Below are positions 16,753 through 25,239 of a DNA stretch of 29,905 bases, piece by piece. A model generated the notes under the pieces. The model saw only the letters and a program-made list of their open reading frames with translations. It searched no databases and was not told the origin of the DNA. Numbering within the stretch: position 1 is the stretch's first letter; every line of letters begins with the position of its first letter. This DNA is from JAKAGZ01 sp964595355. GTDB taxonomy: Bacteria > Bacteroidota > Ignavibacteria > Ignavibacteriales > Ignavibacteriaceae. Both the position numbers and the translations under genes were made by a program. The stretch is from the NCBI GenBank assembly GCA_964595355.1, contig CAZQQD010000026.1, forward strand, positions 1 through 29,905. The letters are read 5' to 3'.

Positions 16753-17832
16753 TTATTTGTTTGGTTTCTCCATTTCCAGGCTTTTCATAATATTCATAAA
16801 TAAAGTTTGAGTCGGATAAGCAAATTCAATTTCCTTTTCTTCAAATGCACGATATATGCTTAAATTTATTGCTTGCTGAATGTCCATGTAACGCACATAG
16901 TCCGCTCCCATTACGTAGTAAACAAATTCAAAGTTCAGACTAAAGTCCCCAAATGTGGCGAAATGTCCTCTGTCAAAAGTAGCATCATCCTGATCCTCGA
17001 TTATTTTCTTCACTATTATTGGGATTTCTTCAAGTTGATCAGCAGTAGTTTGATAAGTTACACCGATCTGAAAAACGACCCTGCGTTTTTCCATCTTTTT
17101 GTAATTGTGAATTCTTGAATTTGTAAGGTCAGTATTGTGAAAAACGAGTTGTTCACCACCAAGTGCACGTATTCTCGTTGTTTTTATGCCGATGTTCTCA
17201 ACACTGCCGACTTTGTCTCCTATAACGAGAAAATCTCCTACCTCAAAAGGCCTGTCAAAGAAGATGACAAAATAGCTGAAAAGATCTCCAAGCACCGCTT
17301 GTGCCGCAAGTGCAATTGCTACGCCGCCTATTCCAAGCCCTGCAATAACGGTAGAAATTTTAAAACCGAGATTATCAAGAAGAAACATTATACCTAATCC
17401 CCATATTAGAATATTGAGGAGAGTTGTAATGCCACGCATTTGTTTTATTCTTTCCTCTCCATGTTCTTTTCTTCTTAGATATGATCTAAAGGCATGGTTT
17501 AAAACCGTGGTAAGGGACCTTAAAAAATAGAAAGTGATTAATATAACTGATACCGTTCGTAGAACACTTTCTGCTTTTACAGAGAGAGAGAGAGTTTCAA
17601 CTGCTACGTAAAAAGCGCCGTAGTACAATAATGGAATTACTGATTTTTCTACTCCCTTAATTAATAAGTCATCCAGTTTAGTTTCTGTTTTTTGTGCCCA
17701 CTTTTCTAGTCGTGAAAGGACAATTTTCTTAAAAATATAAACTATAAAGATTCCGGCAATAAAAGTTATTATTGCAATAGCATATGATTCAATACTGTTC
17801 CCAAAGTAAATTTGATTGAAAAATTTTTCCAT
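16753..17832 (-). CDS. MscS-family mechanosensitive channel
   Basis: This 359-residue inner-membrane channel has about five membrane helices. The last contains the pore signature GLGIGGVAIALAAQAVLGDL (residues 168-187), followed by FSYFVIFFDRPFEVGDFLVI, which leads into the beta-domain. The cytoplasmic part ends in the MscS alpha/beta domain (GVTYQTTADQLEEIPIIVKKII). It probably opens at high membrane tension to release solutes after osmotic downshift. It is convergent with the sucrose operon and only two bases separate the stops. The pairing is suggestive, because sucrose is a compatible solute and MscS channels release solutes, but co-regulation is not shown. Confidence 0.93.
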   Translation of the reverse strand: MEKFFNQIYFGNSIESYAIAIITFIAGIFIVYIFKKIVLSRLEKWAQKTETKLDDLLIKGVEKSVIPLLYYGAFYVAVETLSLSVKAESVLRTVSVILITFYFLRSLTTVLNHAFRSYLRRKEHGEERIKQMRGITTLLNILIWGLGIMFLLDNLGFKISTVIAGLGIGGVAIALAAQAVLGDLFSYFVIFFDRPFEVGDFLVIGDKVGSVENIGIKTTRIRALGGEQLVFHNTDLTNSRIHNYKKMEKRRVVFQIGVTYQTTADQLEEIPIIVKKIIEDQDDATFDRGHFATFGDFSLNFEFVYYVMGADYVRYMDIQQAINLSIYRAFEEKEIEFAYPTQTLFMNIMKSLEMEKPNK

Positions 17833-17950
17833 AGCTTTGTTTTCTCCGTTTTAAAATTTTTAGGGAAAATAAAATTATTTGGGTTTTTTACAAGCTATAA
17901 ATGGTTCTACTTTAATAAGATGTGATATTAAACAAAGAGTCGTTCTTAAA

Positions 17951-18373
17951 TCAAATAGAATAGTGTTTAATAATTTCCTCGGGAATCCTTACAGGTCTTC
18001 CGCTTTTTATTGATATCATTGTGTAAATTATATGTCCCTCTGCAGCTATTTTTTCGCCTATCTTTTCGGTTGCTTTTTTTACTATCCAGAAATTAACTCT
18101 ACATTGAGCTCCATTTACTGAATCAAATTGTGTGCGGACAACGATCCTGTCGTCTAGCTGAAGGGCTCTTTTATATTCTATATATGTTATGCTGACAACC
18201 CAGTTGTAATCCAGTTTGTGAAAGTCATTCATAGACATTTTATAATCTTTAATCATCTGTTCATAACGAGCAGCCAATACATAATCAAGATATTTTGTAT
18301 TGTGTACGTGATTGTTCAGATCAATATCATCTGGTCGTATTTTTATTTCAGATTCGAATATAGAAAAAGCCAT
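17951..18373 (-). CDS. Acyl-CoA thioesterase (4HBT/YbgC-like hot-dog fold)
   Basis: This 140-residue single hot-dog domain has the family's N-terminal signature DDIDLNNHVHNTKYLDYVLAAR (residues 15-36). D18 is in the catalytic Asp position and HVHN replaces the common HVNN. Such proteins hydrolyse acyl- or aryl-CoA or acyl-ACP thioesters in the cytosol, and chain preference cannot be read. Length is normal and no signal peptide is present. It is separated from the MscS gene by 118 bases and from the HisH-like gene by 97 bases, so co-transcription is uncertain. Confidence 0.88.
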   Translation of the reverse strand: MAFSIFESEIKIRPDDIDLNNHVHNTKYLDYVLAARYEQMIKDYKMSMNDFHKLDYNWVVSITYIEYKRALQLDDRIVVRTQFDSVNGAQCRVNFWIVKKATEKIGEKIAAEGHIIYTMISIKSGRPVRIPEEIIKHYSI

Positions 18374-18470
18374 TATGATTTTCTCTTGAAAAATTACTGA
18401 ACTAACTTAATTAAGATTGCAAAAAATTGGAAGGAATATTGTAAATAAATTGAAGTAGGTGTTTCTTCGA

Positions 18471-19058
18471 TTACAGTTCAATGAAATTATTAAGTACTGT
18501 CAAGCCTGCATCACCTGATTTTTCGAGATAAAACTGTATAGCGTAATAATTATCTTTTTCTATAGAAGCGGAAAACCTTATTTTGTTTTCCGCAACAGAA
18601 GTCGTAAGCTCATTTACAGGTAGGTAATATGAATTGCCAAAATAAAACTTTTCTTTTTTTTCTAATCCCCTGAACAATTTACTTTCTTTGGTAACTTCGA
18701 CTTCACTCCAGCCGGTAAAAGGAACTTTCATATTTTCACCACTAAACTTCTCAGCAGTTAGTGGAAAAATACCCAAACAGGGAATTTTCCCGCCTTCTGT
18801 AGAAATATCTGCCATTAGCTGCATTCCCAGACAAACACCCAGCATTGGTTTTTTACACATCCTCAAAAATGAGAAGAGATTTGTTAAGTGTAATTTGCCA
18901 ATAGCCTTGGAGGCTTCACCATATCCCGGAAAAATAACTTTATCTGAACGTAAAACATCACTTTCAGAAGATGTAATCTTGTAATCTTTACCCAATTCAT
19001 CCAATGGTTTGGTCAGGTCTTCAATATTTTCATTTATATAATTGATAACTGCAATCAT
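18471..19058 (-). CDS. HisH-like class I glutamine amidotransferase lacking the catalytic His
   Basis: This 195-residue protein has the length and layout of HisH, the glutaminase subunit of imidazole-glycerol-phosphate synthase. The nucleophile is present: C76 in GVCLGMQLM. However, the segment equivalent to QFHPEKS reads QFYLEKS (residues 175-181), so the catalytic His is Tyr177 and the next Pro is Leu178, while Glu179 remains. The HisH stretch FVHSYY is also changed, to FGNSYY (140-145). The reading frame is whole and the rest of the fold looks maintained. No hisF or other his gene is adjacent. It is either an inactive or repurposed paralogue, or an enzyme with an altered triad; ordinary histidine synthesis is unlikely. 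Confidence 0.75.
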   Translation of the reverse strand: MIAVINYINENIEDLTKPLDELGKDYKITSSESDVLRSDKVIFPGYGEASKAIGKLHLTNLFSFLRMCKKPMLGVCLGMQLMADISTEGGKIPCLGIFPLTAEKFSGENMKVPFTGWSEVEVTKESKLFRGLEKKEKFYFGNSYYLPVNELTTSVAENKIRFSASIEKDNYYAIQFYLEKSGDAGLTVLNNFIEL

Positions 19059-19183
19059 TGATGCCTTAATTTATGCTACATAAAAATAAACAATAAAATT
19101 GTGACCTATAAGTCAATTATTTTGTAACTTCTTTCCTATTAGTTTTAAGCATAAAATAAAGTGGTTGCCTTTCACATTTTAGA

Positions 19184-20110
19184 TTACTCAAGAAATCTAA
19201 AGGCAAAATCTATAGCCTCTTTATTAACAACGAAATTGTTCTTTGCTAATACGTTGTAATATTTTGAAATTATTTCAGCTGCCTGTGTACCTTTGTGTTG
19301 TCGTATTATCTTTTCATAAATTTTCTTGAATTTTTCTTTAATCTTCAGGTTTTCTGGATTAAATGTCGGTGTTTTATCGGTTCCGAGCATCAGGGTAAAC
19401 AGGTATCCATCGTAAGTTGAAATACAATCATCTATTAGAAAAAAAGCCTGGTTTTTTTTAATAAAATTTTCCCACCAGAAGAGTCTGTCAACAAGCGAAT
19501 CTAATGAAATTGAAAGCACTGTATCGGAGCCTCCAGCCGTGTCTATTTCCTCTATTACTTTTGTTATATATTGTTTCATTTCAGAAGAAATGAGACCGGT
19601 AAAATTTTTCAACACAAATTTGGGATCTGCAATGCTGACAAGAATTAGTCCTTCAATAATGTCAAACTTGTAGCCATAGTGATTTACTTTTTTGAGGATC
19701 TTAAAGTCAGTTTCGTTAAGCCTTCTGTTTTTTTCTAATAGATTTTTTTTAAGTCTATCGTTTTTTGATGAACTTTCGTCAAAATCTTTTATGTTATAGA
19801 ACGAGTTGTATTTTTCATCCTGAACAAACATTGCACCCAGAGAATCCGCGACCGTAACATAATATCTCCAAAAGATTATAAAAGCTGTATCTCTTGTAAT
19901 GATGGATGATTTTTCAAATAGCTGGTGATACCGGGTTACGGATTTGTCAAGAGTCGAAAGGTCATTAGGATCAAGTGAGTCTAGATACTGTTCAAAAACT
20001 TGTAATGAGTAGTGAGTAGTATCACTTTCTGTTTGTGAATAAATAAATGAAAAGGAAAGCGTTATTAAAGCGATCACTATGCCTGAAAATAAATGCTTCA
20101 CTTTTCCCAT
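19184..20110 (-). CDS. Exported protein of unknown function, tandem paralogue B
   Basis: This 308-residue protein has a signal peptide (about residues 1-26, ending FIYSQ). Its mature part aligns with the neighbouring gene at 20199-21140. Shared features include SLDPNDLSTLDKSV, RDTAFIIFWRYYVTVAD, a NETDFKILKKVN segment, RLFWWENFIKKN, and a GTQAAEIISKYYNVLAKNN C-terminal block. The protein is helical and rich in Asp, Lys, Phe and Tyr, with no cysteine-rich, lipobox or enzyme motif. I do not recognise the family. It is probably periplasmic. It starts 39 bases past a terminator-like hairpin that ends the other paralogue's transcript. Confidence 0.7.
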   Translation of the reverse strand: MGKVKHLFSGIVIALITLSFSFIYSQTESDTTHYSLQVFEQYLDSLDPNDLSTLDKSVTRYHQLFEKSSIITRDTAFIIFWRYYVTVADSLGAMFVQDEKYNSFYNIKDFDESSSKNDRLKKNLLEKNRRLNETDFKILKKVNHYGYKFDIIEGLILVSIADPKFVLKNFTGLISSEMKQYITKVIEEIDTAGGSDTVLSISLDSLVDRLFWWENFIKKNQAFFLIDDCISTYDGYLFTLMLGTDKTPTFNPENLKIKEKFKKIYEKIIRQHKGTQAAEIISKYYNVLAKNNFVVNKEAIDFAFRFLE

Positions 20111-20141
20111 CTATAAAATCTCCTTAGCCGATAAAAATAAT

Positions 20142-20170
20142 AAAAAAAGCGTCAGTTAGCTAACTGGCGC
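20142..20170 (-). terminator. Terminator between the two paralogues
   Basis: Ten-base arms (GCGTCAGTTA and TAACTGGCGC, one mismatch or wobble) with a two-base loop lie 28 bases past the stop of the gene at 20199. Read on the minus strand the hairpin runs into seven Ts. It should separate the two paralogous genes into two transcripts, at least in part. Confidence 0.8.
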
Positions 20171-20198
20171 CTTTTTACTTTACCCTCCTTTATTGTTC

Positions 20199-21140
20199 TT
20201 ATTGCCCTTTGATATTCTCAGCTAAATTCTCATTATTTTCTTGTTTTTTGGAATTGTTTTTTGATAACAAAATGTAATAGCGGCTGATTGCTGCTGCCGT
20301 TTTAGTACCTGAGTATTTCATAATGATTTCGTGATAACTATTTATAAGTTTCAGGGTAAGGGGTTGTTGATAAGTATCTGCAGTAGAGTCGTTTATACCC
20401 TTCAAAAGTATATTAAGATAAAAGTCATATGTCTGCTGGCACTCTGATGCAAGTATGAAATTTCCGTTTTTGTTTATGAAGTTTTCCCACCAAACGGTTC
20501 TTTCGGCGAGTTTGTTCATTGGCAGTACAAGCGAGTCGCTTTCTATAAATTTCTCGCCAGCCTCCTTAATAGTTTCAGAAATGTAATCTCTCATTGCAGA
20601 AGAGAGAGTATTTCCGAAACTATTTAATATGAAATTTTCAGATCCAAAATTTATTATTAAATATCCGTCTTTTATGTCGAACATTAATCCACAGCTGTTC
20701 AGTAAACTTAAAAGACGGAAATCATTCTCATTCAGGATATTTTTATTCAGAATTAAATCATTACGGAGGTCCCTATAATTGTCGGGGTGTATATTATAAT
20801 CTTTTATACCGACGAAATATTTGTAGCGTTTATTTCTTGTGAGTCTTTCGCCTGCAAAATCGGCGGCAGTGAGGTAGAAATTCCAGAACTGTAAGAAAGC
20901 GGTGTCGGTTATATTTGTGGGATGGTGCTCAAAAGCTTTCTTGAATTTCTCTACTGCCGCATCAATTGTAAATAAATTATTCGGATTTAATGAACGGATA
21001 TATGATTTATAAGCATCTGGAGCTTGGCCTGGGTAAATATTATAATTAAATTTCTTTTGTTGCCTGTTCGTTGATGAAGCGAGACATAATCCTCCGGCAA
21101 TAAAAAACAACAGCAGAAAATTTTGTGCCGGGTTCTTCAT
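20199..21140 (-). CDS. Exported protein of unknown function, tandem paralogue A
   Basis: This 313-residue protein has a hydrophobic N-terminal signal (about residues 4-22), then a mature domain aligning along its length with the gene at 19184-20110. Shared blocks are SLNPNNLFTIDAAVEKFKKA, TDTAFLQFWNFYLTAADFAG, LNENDFRLLSLLN, RTVWWENFINKN and GTKTAAAISRYYILLSKNN. The signal ends near GGLCLASSTN, where C19 could be a lipoprotein cysteine, although the LCLAS context is not a clean lipobox. The family is unknown to me. Tandem duplication followed by strong divergence suggests two related envelope roles. Confidence 0.7.
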   Translation of the reverse strand: MKNPAQNFLLLFFIAGGLCLASSTNRQQKKFNYNIYPGQAPDAYKSYIRSLNPNNLFTIDAAVEKFKKAFEHHPTNITDTAFLQFWNFYLTAADFAGERLTRNKRYKYFVGIKDYNIHPDNYRDLRNDLILNKNILNENDFRLLSLLNSCGLMFDIKDGYLIINFGSENFILNSFGNTLSSAMRDYISETIKEAGEKFIESDSLVLPMNKLAERTVWWENFINKNGNFILASECQQTYDFYLNILLKGINDSTADTYQQPLTLKLINSYHEIIMKYSGTKTAAAISRYYILLSKNNSKKQENNENLAENIKGQ

Positions 21141-21492
21141 TATTTAAAATGGTTGTGATTAGAAATACCCTCGGTGACAATGTGTGTTTTTAAAATCAGA
21201 ATTTCACCTGAATTTCTGCAAAATGCGAATAGAATCTGTTAAAGGCTGATACGATTGATTAGTTATAAATTAGGCAATGGGTTTTGAAAATGATTTCAGA
21301 CCAGTGTCTATAATGATGCTTTTTGTATGGATTAATTATTCTATTTTTAATCAATGAGTGTTAAGCCACATTAAAAAGATATGAATGGTTTTCTCCCGTG
21401 AAGAAATCCTGATTATAAATTCTGTAGTTTAATGAAAAAATAAAATGGAGTGACCAACAGGTCATTAATGTTTACTTTTAATATGTTTTATT
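21141..21492. other. 352-base non-coding gap with two small hairpins
   Basis: I see no coding frame with convincing start and composition here. Two small dyads are present. One is CAGAA-T-TTC-ACCT-GAA-T-TTCTG at 21197-21218; the other is TGACC-AACA-GGTCA at 21451-21464, which is 29 bases past the stop of the amidotransferase gene. Neither is followed by a T-run. The gap presumably carries the promoter of the exported-protein gene that starts at 21140. Confidence 0.4.
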
Positions 21493-22188
21493 TTAGAAGG
21501 TTTTTTCAATCTCGCCTAATATTTTTTCCATGAATAAGACACCCTCGTTAAATTTTGACTTATCAGTCAATATTTGTTTTTCTGATTGCACATATTTACT
21601 TCCCTCTAATTCCTTCGCACAGTTCTTTATTAATTCTTTTGCTAAATTAACTGTTGCTTCCGGGTGAAACTGAAAGGCGAATATTCTGTTATCTATAACA
21701 TATCCTTGGTTCGGGCAGGGTTCACTTTTAAATAATCTAATTCCCCCTTCAGGAATTTGAAAAGTTTCATTGTGCCAGTGAAAAACTGTTTGTGTTTGTG
21801 GAAGAATTTTTCCGATAGTTGTTTGCCCAGCTTCTTTAGTCAATTCAACAGGATACCAGCCAATTTCCGGGTAAGGATTTTTTTCTACACGCGCCCCTAA
21901 AACGTTTGCGATTAATTGTGAGCCGAGACAGATACCCAGAACTTTTTTACCTGAATCGATAGCTTTTCGGATGAAAAGTTTTTCTTCAATCAGCCATGGA
22001 TAATTTTTTTCATCGTGTATGCTCATCGGTCCGCCCATAATTATCAGCCAGTCAAATTCATCAACAGATGGAAGTTTCTGATTTATATAAAGATGTGTTG
22101 AGGTTAAACGATAGTTCTGCTTCCGGAAATATGGCTCCATATTTCCCAGGTCTTCGAATGATTCATGCTGAAGATAATGTATTCTCAT
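21493..22188 (-). CDS. Class I glutamine amidotransferase (GMP-synthase-like)
   Basis: This 231-residue stand-alone GATase domain has a complete triad: C87 in GICLGSQLIANVLGARV and H175/E177 in AFQFHPEA. The oxyanion region GGPMSIHD (residues 52-59) and the C-terminal FQFHPEATVNLAKELI match the GMP-synthase-like stand-alone family (YfeJ type). No synthetase partner is next to it, so the amide acceptor is unknown; relatives include gamma-glutamyl hydrolases. It contrasts with the HisH-like gene at 18471, which has lost its histidine. It lies 76 bases downstream of the acetyltransferase gene. Confidence 0.88.
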   Translation of the reverse strand: MRIHYLQHESFEDLGNMEPYFRKQNYRLTSTHLYINQKLPSVDEFDWLIIMGGPMSIHDEKNYPWLIEEKLFIRKAIDSGKKVLGICLGSQLIANVLGARVEKNPYPEIGWYPVELTKEAGQTTIGKILPQTQTVFHWHNETFQIPEGGIRLFKSEPCPNQGYVIDNRIFAFQFHPEATVNLAKELIKNCAKELEGSKYVQSEKQILTDKSKFNEGVLFMEKILGEIEKTF

Positions 22189-22264
22189 TTTTACTTTTAA
22201 AAGTTAAGGGGTAATTTAAGAATTTATAAATAAAAAAATCAGAAATGCATCACAGTAATAATTT

Positions 22265-23128
22265 TTATCCCAGTTCGAAGGTGGTGACCCCGAACACTTT
22301 ATTAATTTCAATATCAGGGGTTTTGCCGTAATACATTCTTGCGCATTCAAAAACGTAAGTAGTGTTGTACTTTTTGGTTAGAGCAACGGCCGCCTGATTT
22401 ATCATAGGAATATCCAGATATAATGGTTGGCCGATTACGGAATTTAAACAAGCCTTATAGAGTTCTTCAGCAATTTCTGAATTGTCTGCAAAAAGCGGGC
22501 AGATCTTGTATCCTTTGTTTGCTTTTCTGATTACTGCAAAACCTTTTAATTTTTCAGCATTGTTATATTTAAATGTTTTTACGCTTTTTTGTTTTAGCCA
22601 GGGAATCAGAAACTGTGGGCGAGGGAATCCGAAACATTTCTTATCGTAAGCAAGAACTGAATCAAAATCTTTTTCTTCTATGGGTGAGATATTTTTATCA
22701 ACTTCATATTTCTCTCCTATCTTTTCGTGACGCTCATCCCGGAATTCAATTTCAAAACCCCCTTTATTATAAAACGGCTGCATTGCAATTACTCCGTCCA
22801 TTCCGATTGTTGCGCCTTTATGCAAACGCGATATTAAAGTATCACGTCTCTGGTACCAAAGCTTTCTTCCGATTCCGTGTGATCTATGTTCAGGTTTAAC
22901 GATAAAAAAGCCCATAAATCCGAAGCGTTTATCGTAAGACACGATTGAACCTCCGGCAATAAGCTCGTCGTGGTAATAATATCCGTAATAACCATCCGGA
23001 TCGGTTTTAAAGAAAACTTCAGCGTCGCTTATGCCGGGATTCCATCCTTCTTTATCAGCCCAATCGATTAAAGTTTTCAGTCCTTCAAAATCTAGTTTCT
23101 GAAATTGTAAATCTTTTGGCTTAATCAT
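22265..23128 (-). CDS. GNAT-family N-acetyltransferase with a second C-terminal domain
   Basis: This 287-residue protein has an N-terminal GNAT fold (about residues 5-145). The acetyl-CoA loop is VKPEHRSHGIGRKLW (78-92), in which the HGIG turn stands for the usual R/Q-x-x-G-x-G/A. A second GNAT-like domain follows (about 150-280), as in the YitH/YitI type with an Acetyltransf_18 tail. Such two-domain proteins acetylate small amines or protein N-termini; the acceptor here cannot be read. It is one of a run of small minus-strand genes and has no obvious partner. Confidence 0.85.
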   Translation of the reverse strand: MIKPKDLQFQKLDFEGLKTLIDWADKEGWNPGISDAEVFFKTDPDGYYGYYYHDELIAGGSIVSYDKRFGFMGFFIVKPEHRSHGIGRKLWYQRRDTLISRLHKGATIGMDGVIAMQPFYNKGGFEIEFRDERHEKIGEKYEVDKNISPIEEKDFDSVLAYDKKCFGFPRPQFLIPWLKQKSVKTFKYNNAEKLKGFAVIRKANKGYKICPLFADNSEIAEELYKACLNSVIGQPLYLDIPMINQAAVALTKKYNTTYVFECARMYYGKTPDIEINKVFGVTTFELG

Positions 23129-23154
23129 AACAAATAAAAATCAAACATTTATAG

Positions 23155-23787
23155 TTATTTAATTGACCTTAATTGCCTTTTGAACATTATTGCCAGCATC
23201 AACATTGAACCGGGTGCTGTGATTACCCAAGGCAAACCAATGTAAAGCAAGTTTGCTGAAAAGTCCGGGTAGAAATAAACAAAAGCAATCAAAGGAGTTA
23301 CAAGTCCGTTAAGCAGGAAAAAAGTTCTGACTTTCCCTTGAAACCCATGTTTTTCAAACACAGGTATTGCAGCAAAAGTTGTAAAACCCATAAATATATA
23401 CCCCAATGCATCGAAGTCCCAGAAGAGTGAATGTGGGGTTTGATTAAGAATACGAATTTCATCGGCAGCGCCTTTAAGCGACATAGGAATTACCGTTGCA
23501 AGCTGAACAACATAATTAGCAGTTACAAAAACTGAGTAAATAGTTGTGAAAATAAGAGCTGCATGACTCCAGAACTTTTTATCTTCGGGAGTTATATAGT
23601 GAAGTGCAAGGATCTCAATTATAAAAGGTATGACGATGCAAAGAGAAAATCCGTAAATCAGAATATCATCTAACGGATAACTGAAAGCTCCCCAAATCTG
23701 TAACAACTGAACAATACAGTAAGCAGTTGTTGAAAGAAACGCCAATAATCCGGCTCTATAACCCGCTTTATAAACTGTTTTATTCAT
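23155..23787 (-). CDS. Membrane protein of unknown function
   Basis: This 210-residue protein has about six hydrophobic helices, starting after a short basic N-terminus (MNKTVYKAGYRAGLLAFLST). A conserved-looking loop, PHSLFWDFDALGYIFMG (about residues 117-133), lies between helices three and four. No transport or enzyme signature is visible and I do not recognise the family. It is 26 bases upstream of the acetyltransferase gene and 15 bases downstream of another membrane-protein gene. All three are on the same strand and could share a transcript. Confidence 0.65.
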   Translation of the reverse strand: MNKTVYKAGYRAGLLAFLSTTAYCIVQLLQIWGAFSYPLDDILIYGFSLCIVIPFIIEILALHYITPEDKKFWSHAALIFTTIYSVFVTANYVVQLATVIPMSLKGAADEIRILNQTPHSLFWDFDALGYIFMGFTTFAAIPVFEKHGFQGKVRTFFLLNGLVTPLIAFVYFYPDFSANLLYIGLPWVITAPGSMLMLAIMFKRQLRSIK

Positions 23788-23802
23788 ATTATCCCCCGTG
23801 TT

Positions 23803-24174
23803 TTATGTTTGTGTTAATGTTGTACTAAAATACTTTCTTGACTGCCAGCAGAAAAACATAAGTAAAATGAATGCCGTTGTTGCCAGAATTGCATGCGGCC
23901 AGACCTGGTAATATAGATCAAGAATTATTACAATAAGATACAGAGGAATTGCAAGAATAATCCCCAGCTTTTTGCCAAACCATATAAAGAAAAGAGAAAC
24001 GATAGTTACAACAGGAATAAGCACCAGCAGTTTTATCGAAGAAGGATCGAATAGCGAATAGGTCTTTGCTAAACTTTCTGTGCCCGCAAGTATTTTATAA
24101 ATACCTGCAATGTTTGAAAGAATGAGCAAAACAACAATAATGCTTAGCCCTATTTTCCTATCAGAGTTTTTCAT
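23803..24174 (-). CDS. Small four-helix membrane protein
   Basis: This 123-residue protein has about four predicted membrane helices (near residues 10-30, 45-66, 69-87 and 93-110) and a short polar tail (QSRKYFSTTLTQT). No conserved catalytic or binding motif is visible. It is directly upstream of the 210-residue membrane protein gene, and the 15-base spacing suggests co-transcription and perhaps a complex. Function unknown. Confidence 0.6.
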   Translation of the reverse strand: MKNSDRKIGLSIIVVLLILSNIAGIYKILAGTESLAKTYSLFDPSSIKLLVLIPVVTIVSLFFIWFGKKLGIILAIPLYLIVIILDLYYQVWPHAILATTAFILLMFFCWQSRKYFSTTLTQT

Positions 24175-24214
24175 TTTCTTTTAATAATATAACTAGTTCA
24201 TAAATAGTTAACAA

Positions 24215-24715
24215 TTAATTTTTTGGTCTCACAGGAATCCAGATTTCTTCCTCGGAATCCGGGTCTTCATTTTTGTATTTTTCGCTGAGTATTTCAAAGT
24301 GTGGACGGTCATCGAGCACATATTCTGATTCAGGAAACCATTCGTAAAAAATATATTTGAATGTGTCGGAAGCTTCGCTTGCTTTTCCACGGTAAAGAAA
24401 GACGGCATAAAGTCCGCCAGGGAGTTCGATTTTTTCCATTCCGTCCGGAATATTATTAAAATGTGTTACTTCTATTGCTGCCCATTTCTCAAATTTTTTA
24501 TCAGGGTTAAAATTATCAAAAAAACCTGGTTTGTAAACCTGAACAGAGTAGAGACCGTCGTGGAAGACGTTTTCAATTTCGTTCCGGCGCTGCATAAAAC
24601 TTTTCCAGAGCTCAACTGTTTTATTTTTTGAAAAAGACATAATCATTTTTTTGCCAATTAATCTTCTGGCAGCAGTAACAGGTATGCGCGGTTCTTTGTT
24701 TATTAAGTTGATCAT
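24215..24715 (-). CDS. GyrI-like small-molecule-binding protein
   Basis: This 166-residue protein is a stand-alone GyrI-like (AraC effector-binding) domain. The pattern is an N-terminal strand with PVTAARRLIGKKMIMSFSKN, a helix with WKSFMQRRNEI, then KWAAIEVTHFNNIPDGMEKI, the Gly-Gly turn LPGGLYAVFLYRG (residues 99-111), a helix with FKYIFYEWFPES, and the closing DDRPHFEILSE...EEEIWIPV. No DNA-binding helices are attached. Such proteins bind small hydrophobic ligands; some hydrolyse them or modulate gyrase. The ligand is unknown. It is 40 bases upstream of the small four-helix membrane protein gene, on the same strand. Confidence 0.82.
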   Translation of the reverse strand: MINLINKEPRIPVTAARRLIGKKMIMSFSKNKTVELWKSFMQRRNEIENVFHDGLYSVQVYKPGFFDNFNPDKKFEKWAAIEVTHFNNIPDGMEKIELPGGLYAVFLYRGKASEASDTFKYIFYEWFPESEYVLDDRPHFEILSEKYKNEDPDSEEEIWIPVRPKN

Positions 24716-24765
24716 AGAAATTTTTAATACTTAATTTTCAATATTAAATTTGTGTGCAGTATATT

Positions 24766-25239
24766 TTATAATCCCCAATCACGATAAATTTTCCATTCAC
24801 CATTTCCCCTTTTCCAGACTACCAGATATTTGCCGCTGTGTTTTAAATTATTGTTGTCGTCTTTGAATTCATATGTTCCCAGCTCAACCACAAATTCAGA
24901 GTCACCTGTAACAGCAACCGTAGTAAATATAAGATGACGTGTATTGTTTTCTATCGAGTTTCTAACTGATTTGCCCCAGGCTGAAAGAATATCTTTCCCC
25001 TTTACAGACCCGAATTGGCCATCCTTTGCGTAATAGGAAGCTAGTGCTAATGAATCCCCGTTCAGGTAATCTTCAGAAAATTGCTTGTCTATCTTTTCGA
25101 TTATCGTTCTGGCTTTTTGTATCTCGCTGGCGGATAGTTCTGAATCAGGTTTGGTTGCTTGAGCGAAGAGAACAGAATTGCAGCAAATTAGGAAAATGCC
25201 CGTTAAAAAAAACCTGTTGATTATATGTGTCTTCTGCAT
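24766..25239 (-). CDS. Secreted NTF2-like (DUF4440-type) protein
   Basis: This 157-residue protein has a signal peptide (about residues 1-26, ending VLFA before QATKP). A single NTF2-like domain follows: IIEKIDKQFSEDYLNGDSLALASYYAKDG (47-75), then FGSVKGKDILSAWG, ELGTYEFKDDNN, and GKYLVVWKRGNGEWKIYRDW. The signal-plus-NTF2 plan and the GKYL...W-K pattern match the protein at 10639-11142, so the two are distant paralogues. It is probably a periplasmic ligand-binding or enzyme-like protein of unknown substrate. The upstream 324-base gap holds an unusual GC-richer element. Confidence 0.82.
   Translation of the reverse strand: MQKTHIINRFFLTGIFLICCNSVLFAQATKPDSELSASEIQKARTIIEKIDKQFSEDYLNGDSLALASYYAKDGQFGSVKGKDILSAWGKSVRNSIENNTRHLIFTTVAVTGDSEFVVELGTYEFKDDNNNLKHSGKYLVVWKRGNGEWKIYRDWGL

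Noticed and set aside
17137..17397. Plus-strand frame inside the MscS gene
   Set aside because: It is the antisense shadow of the MscS pore region; no homology and no ribosome site.
21451..21464. TGACC-AACA-GGTCA dyad as a terminator
   Set aside because: It has no following T-run and only a five-base arm; it is left as a possible operator.
22573..22899. Plus-strand 108-codon frame
   Set aside because: It is antisense to the GNAT gene and has no recognisable domain.
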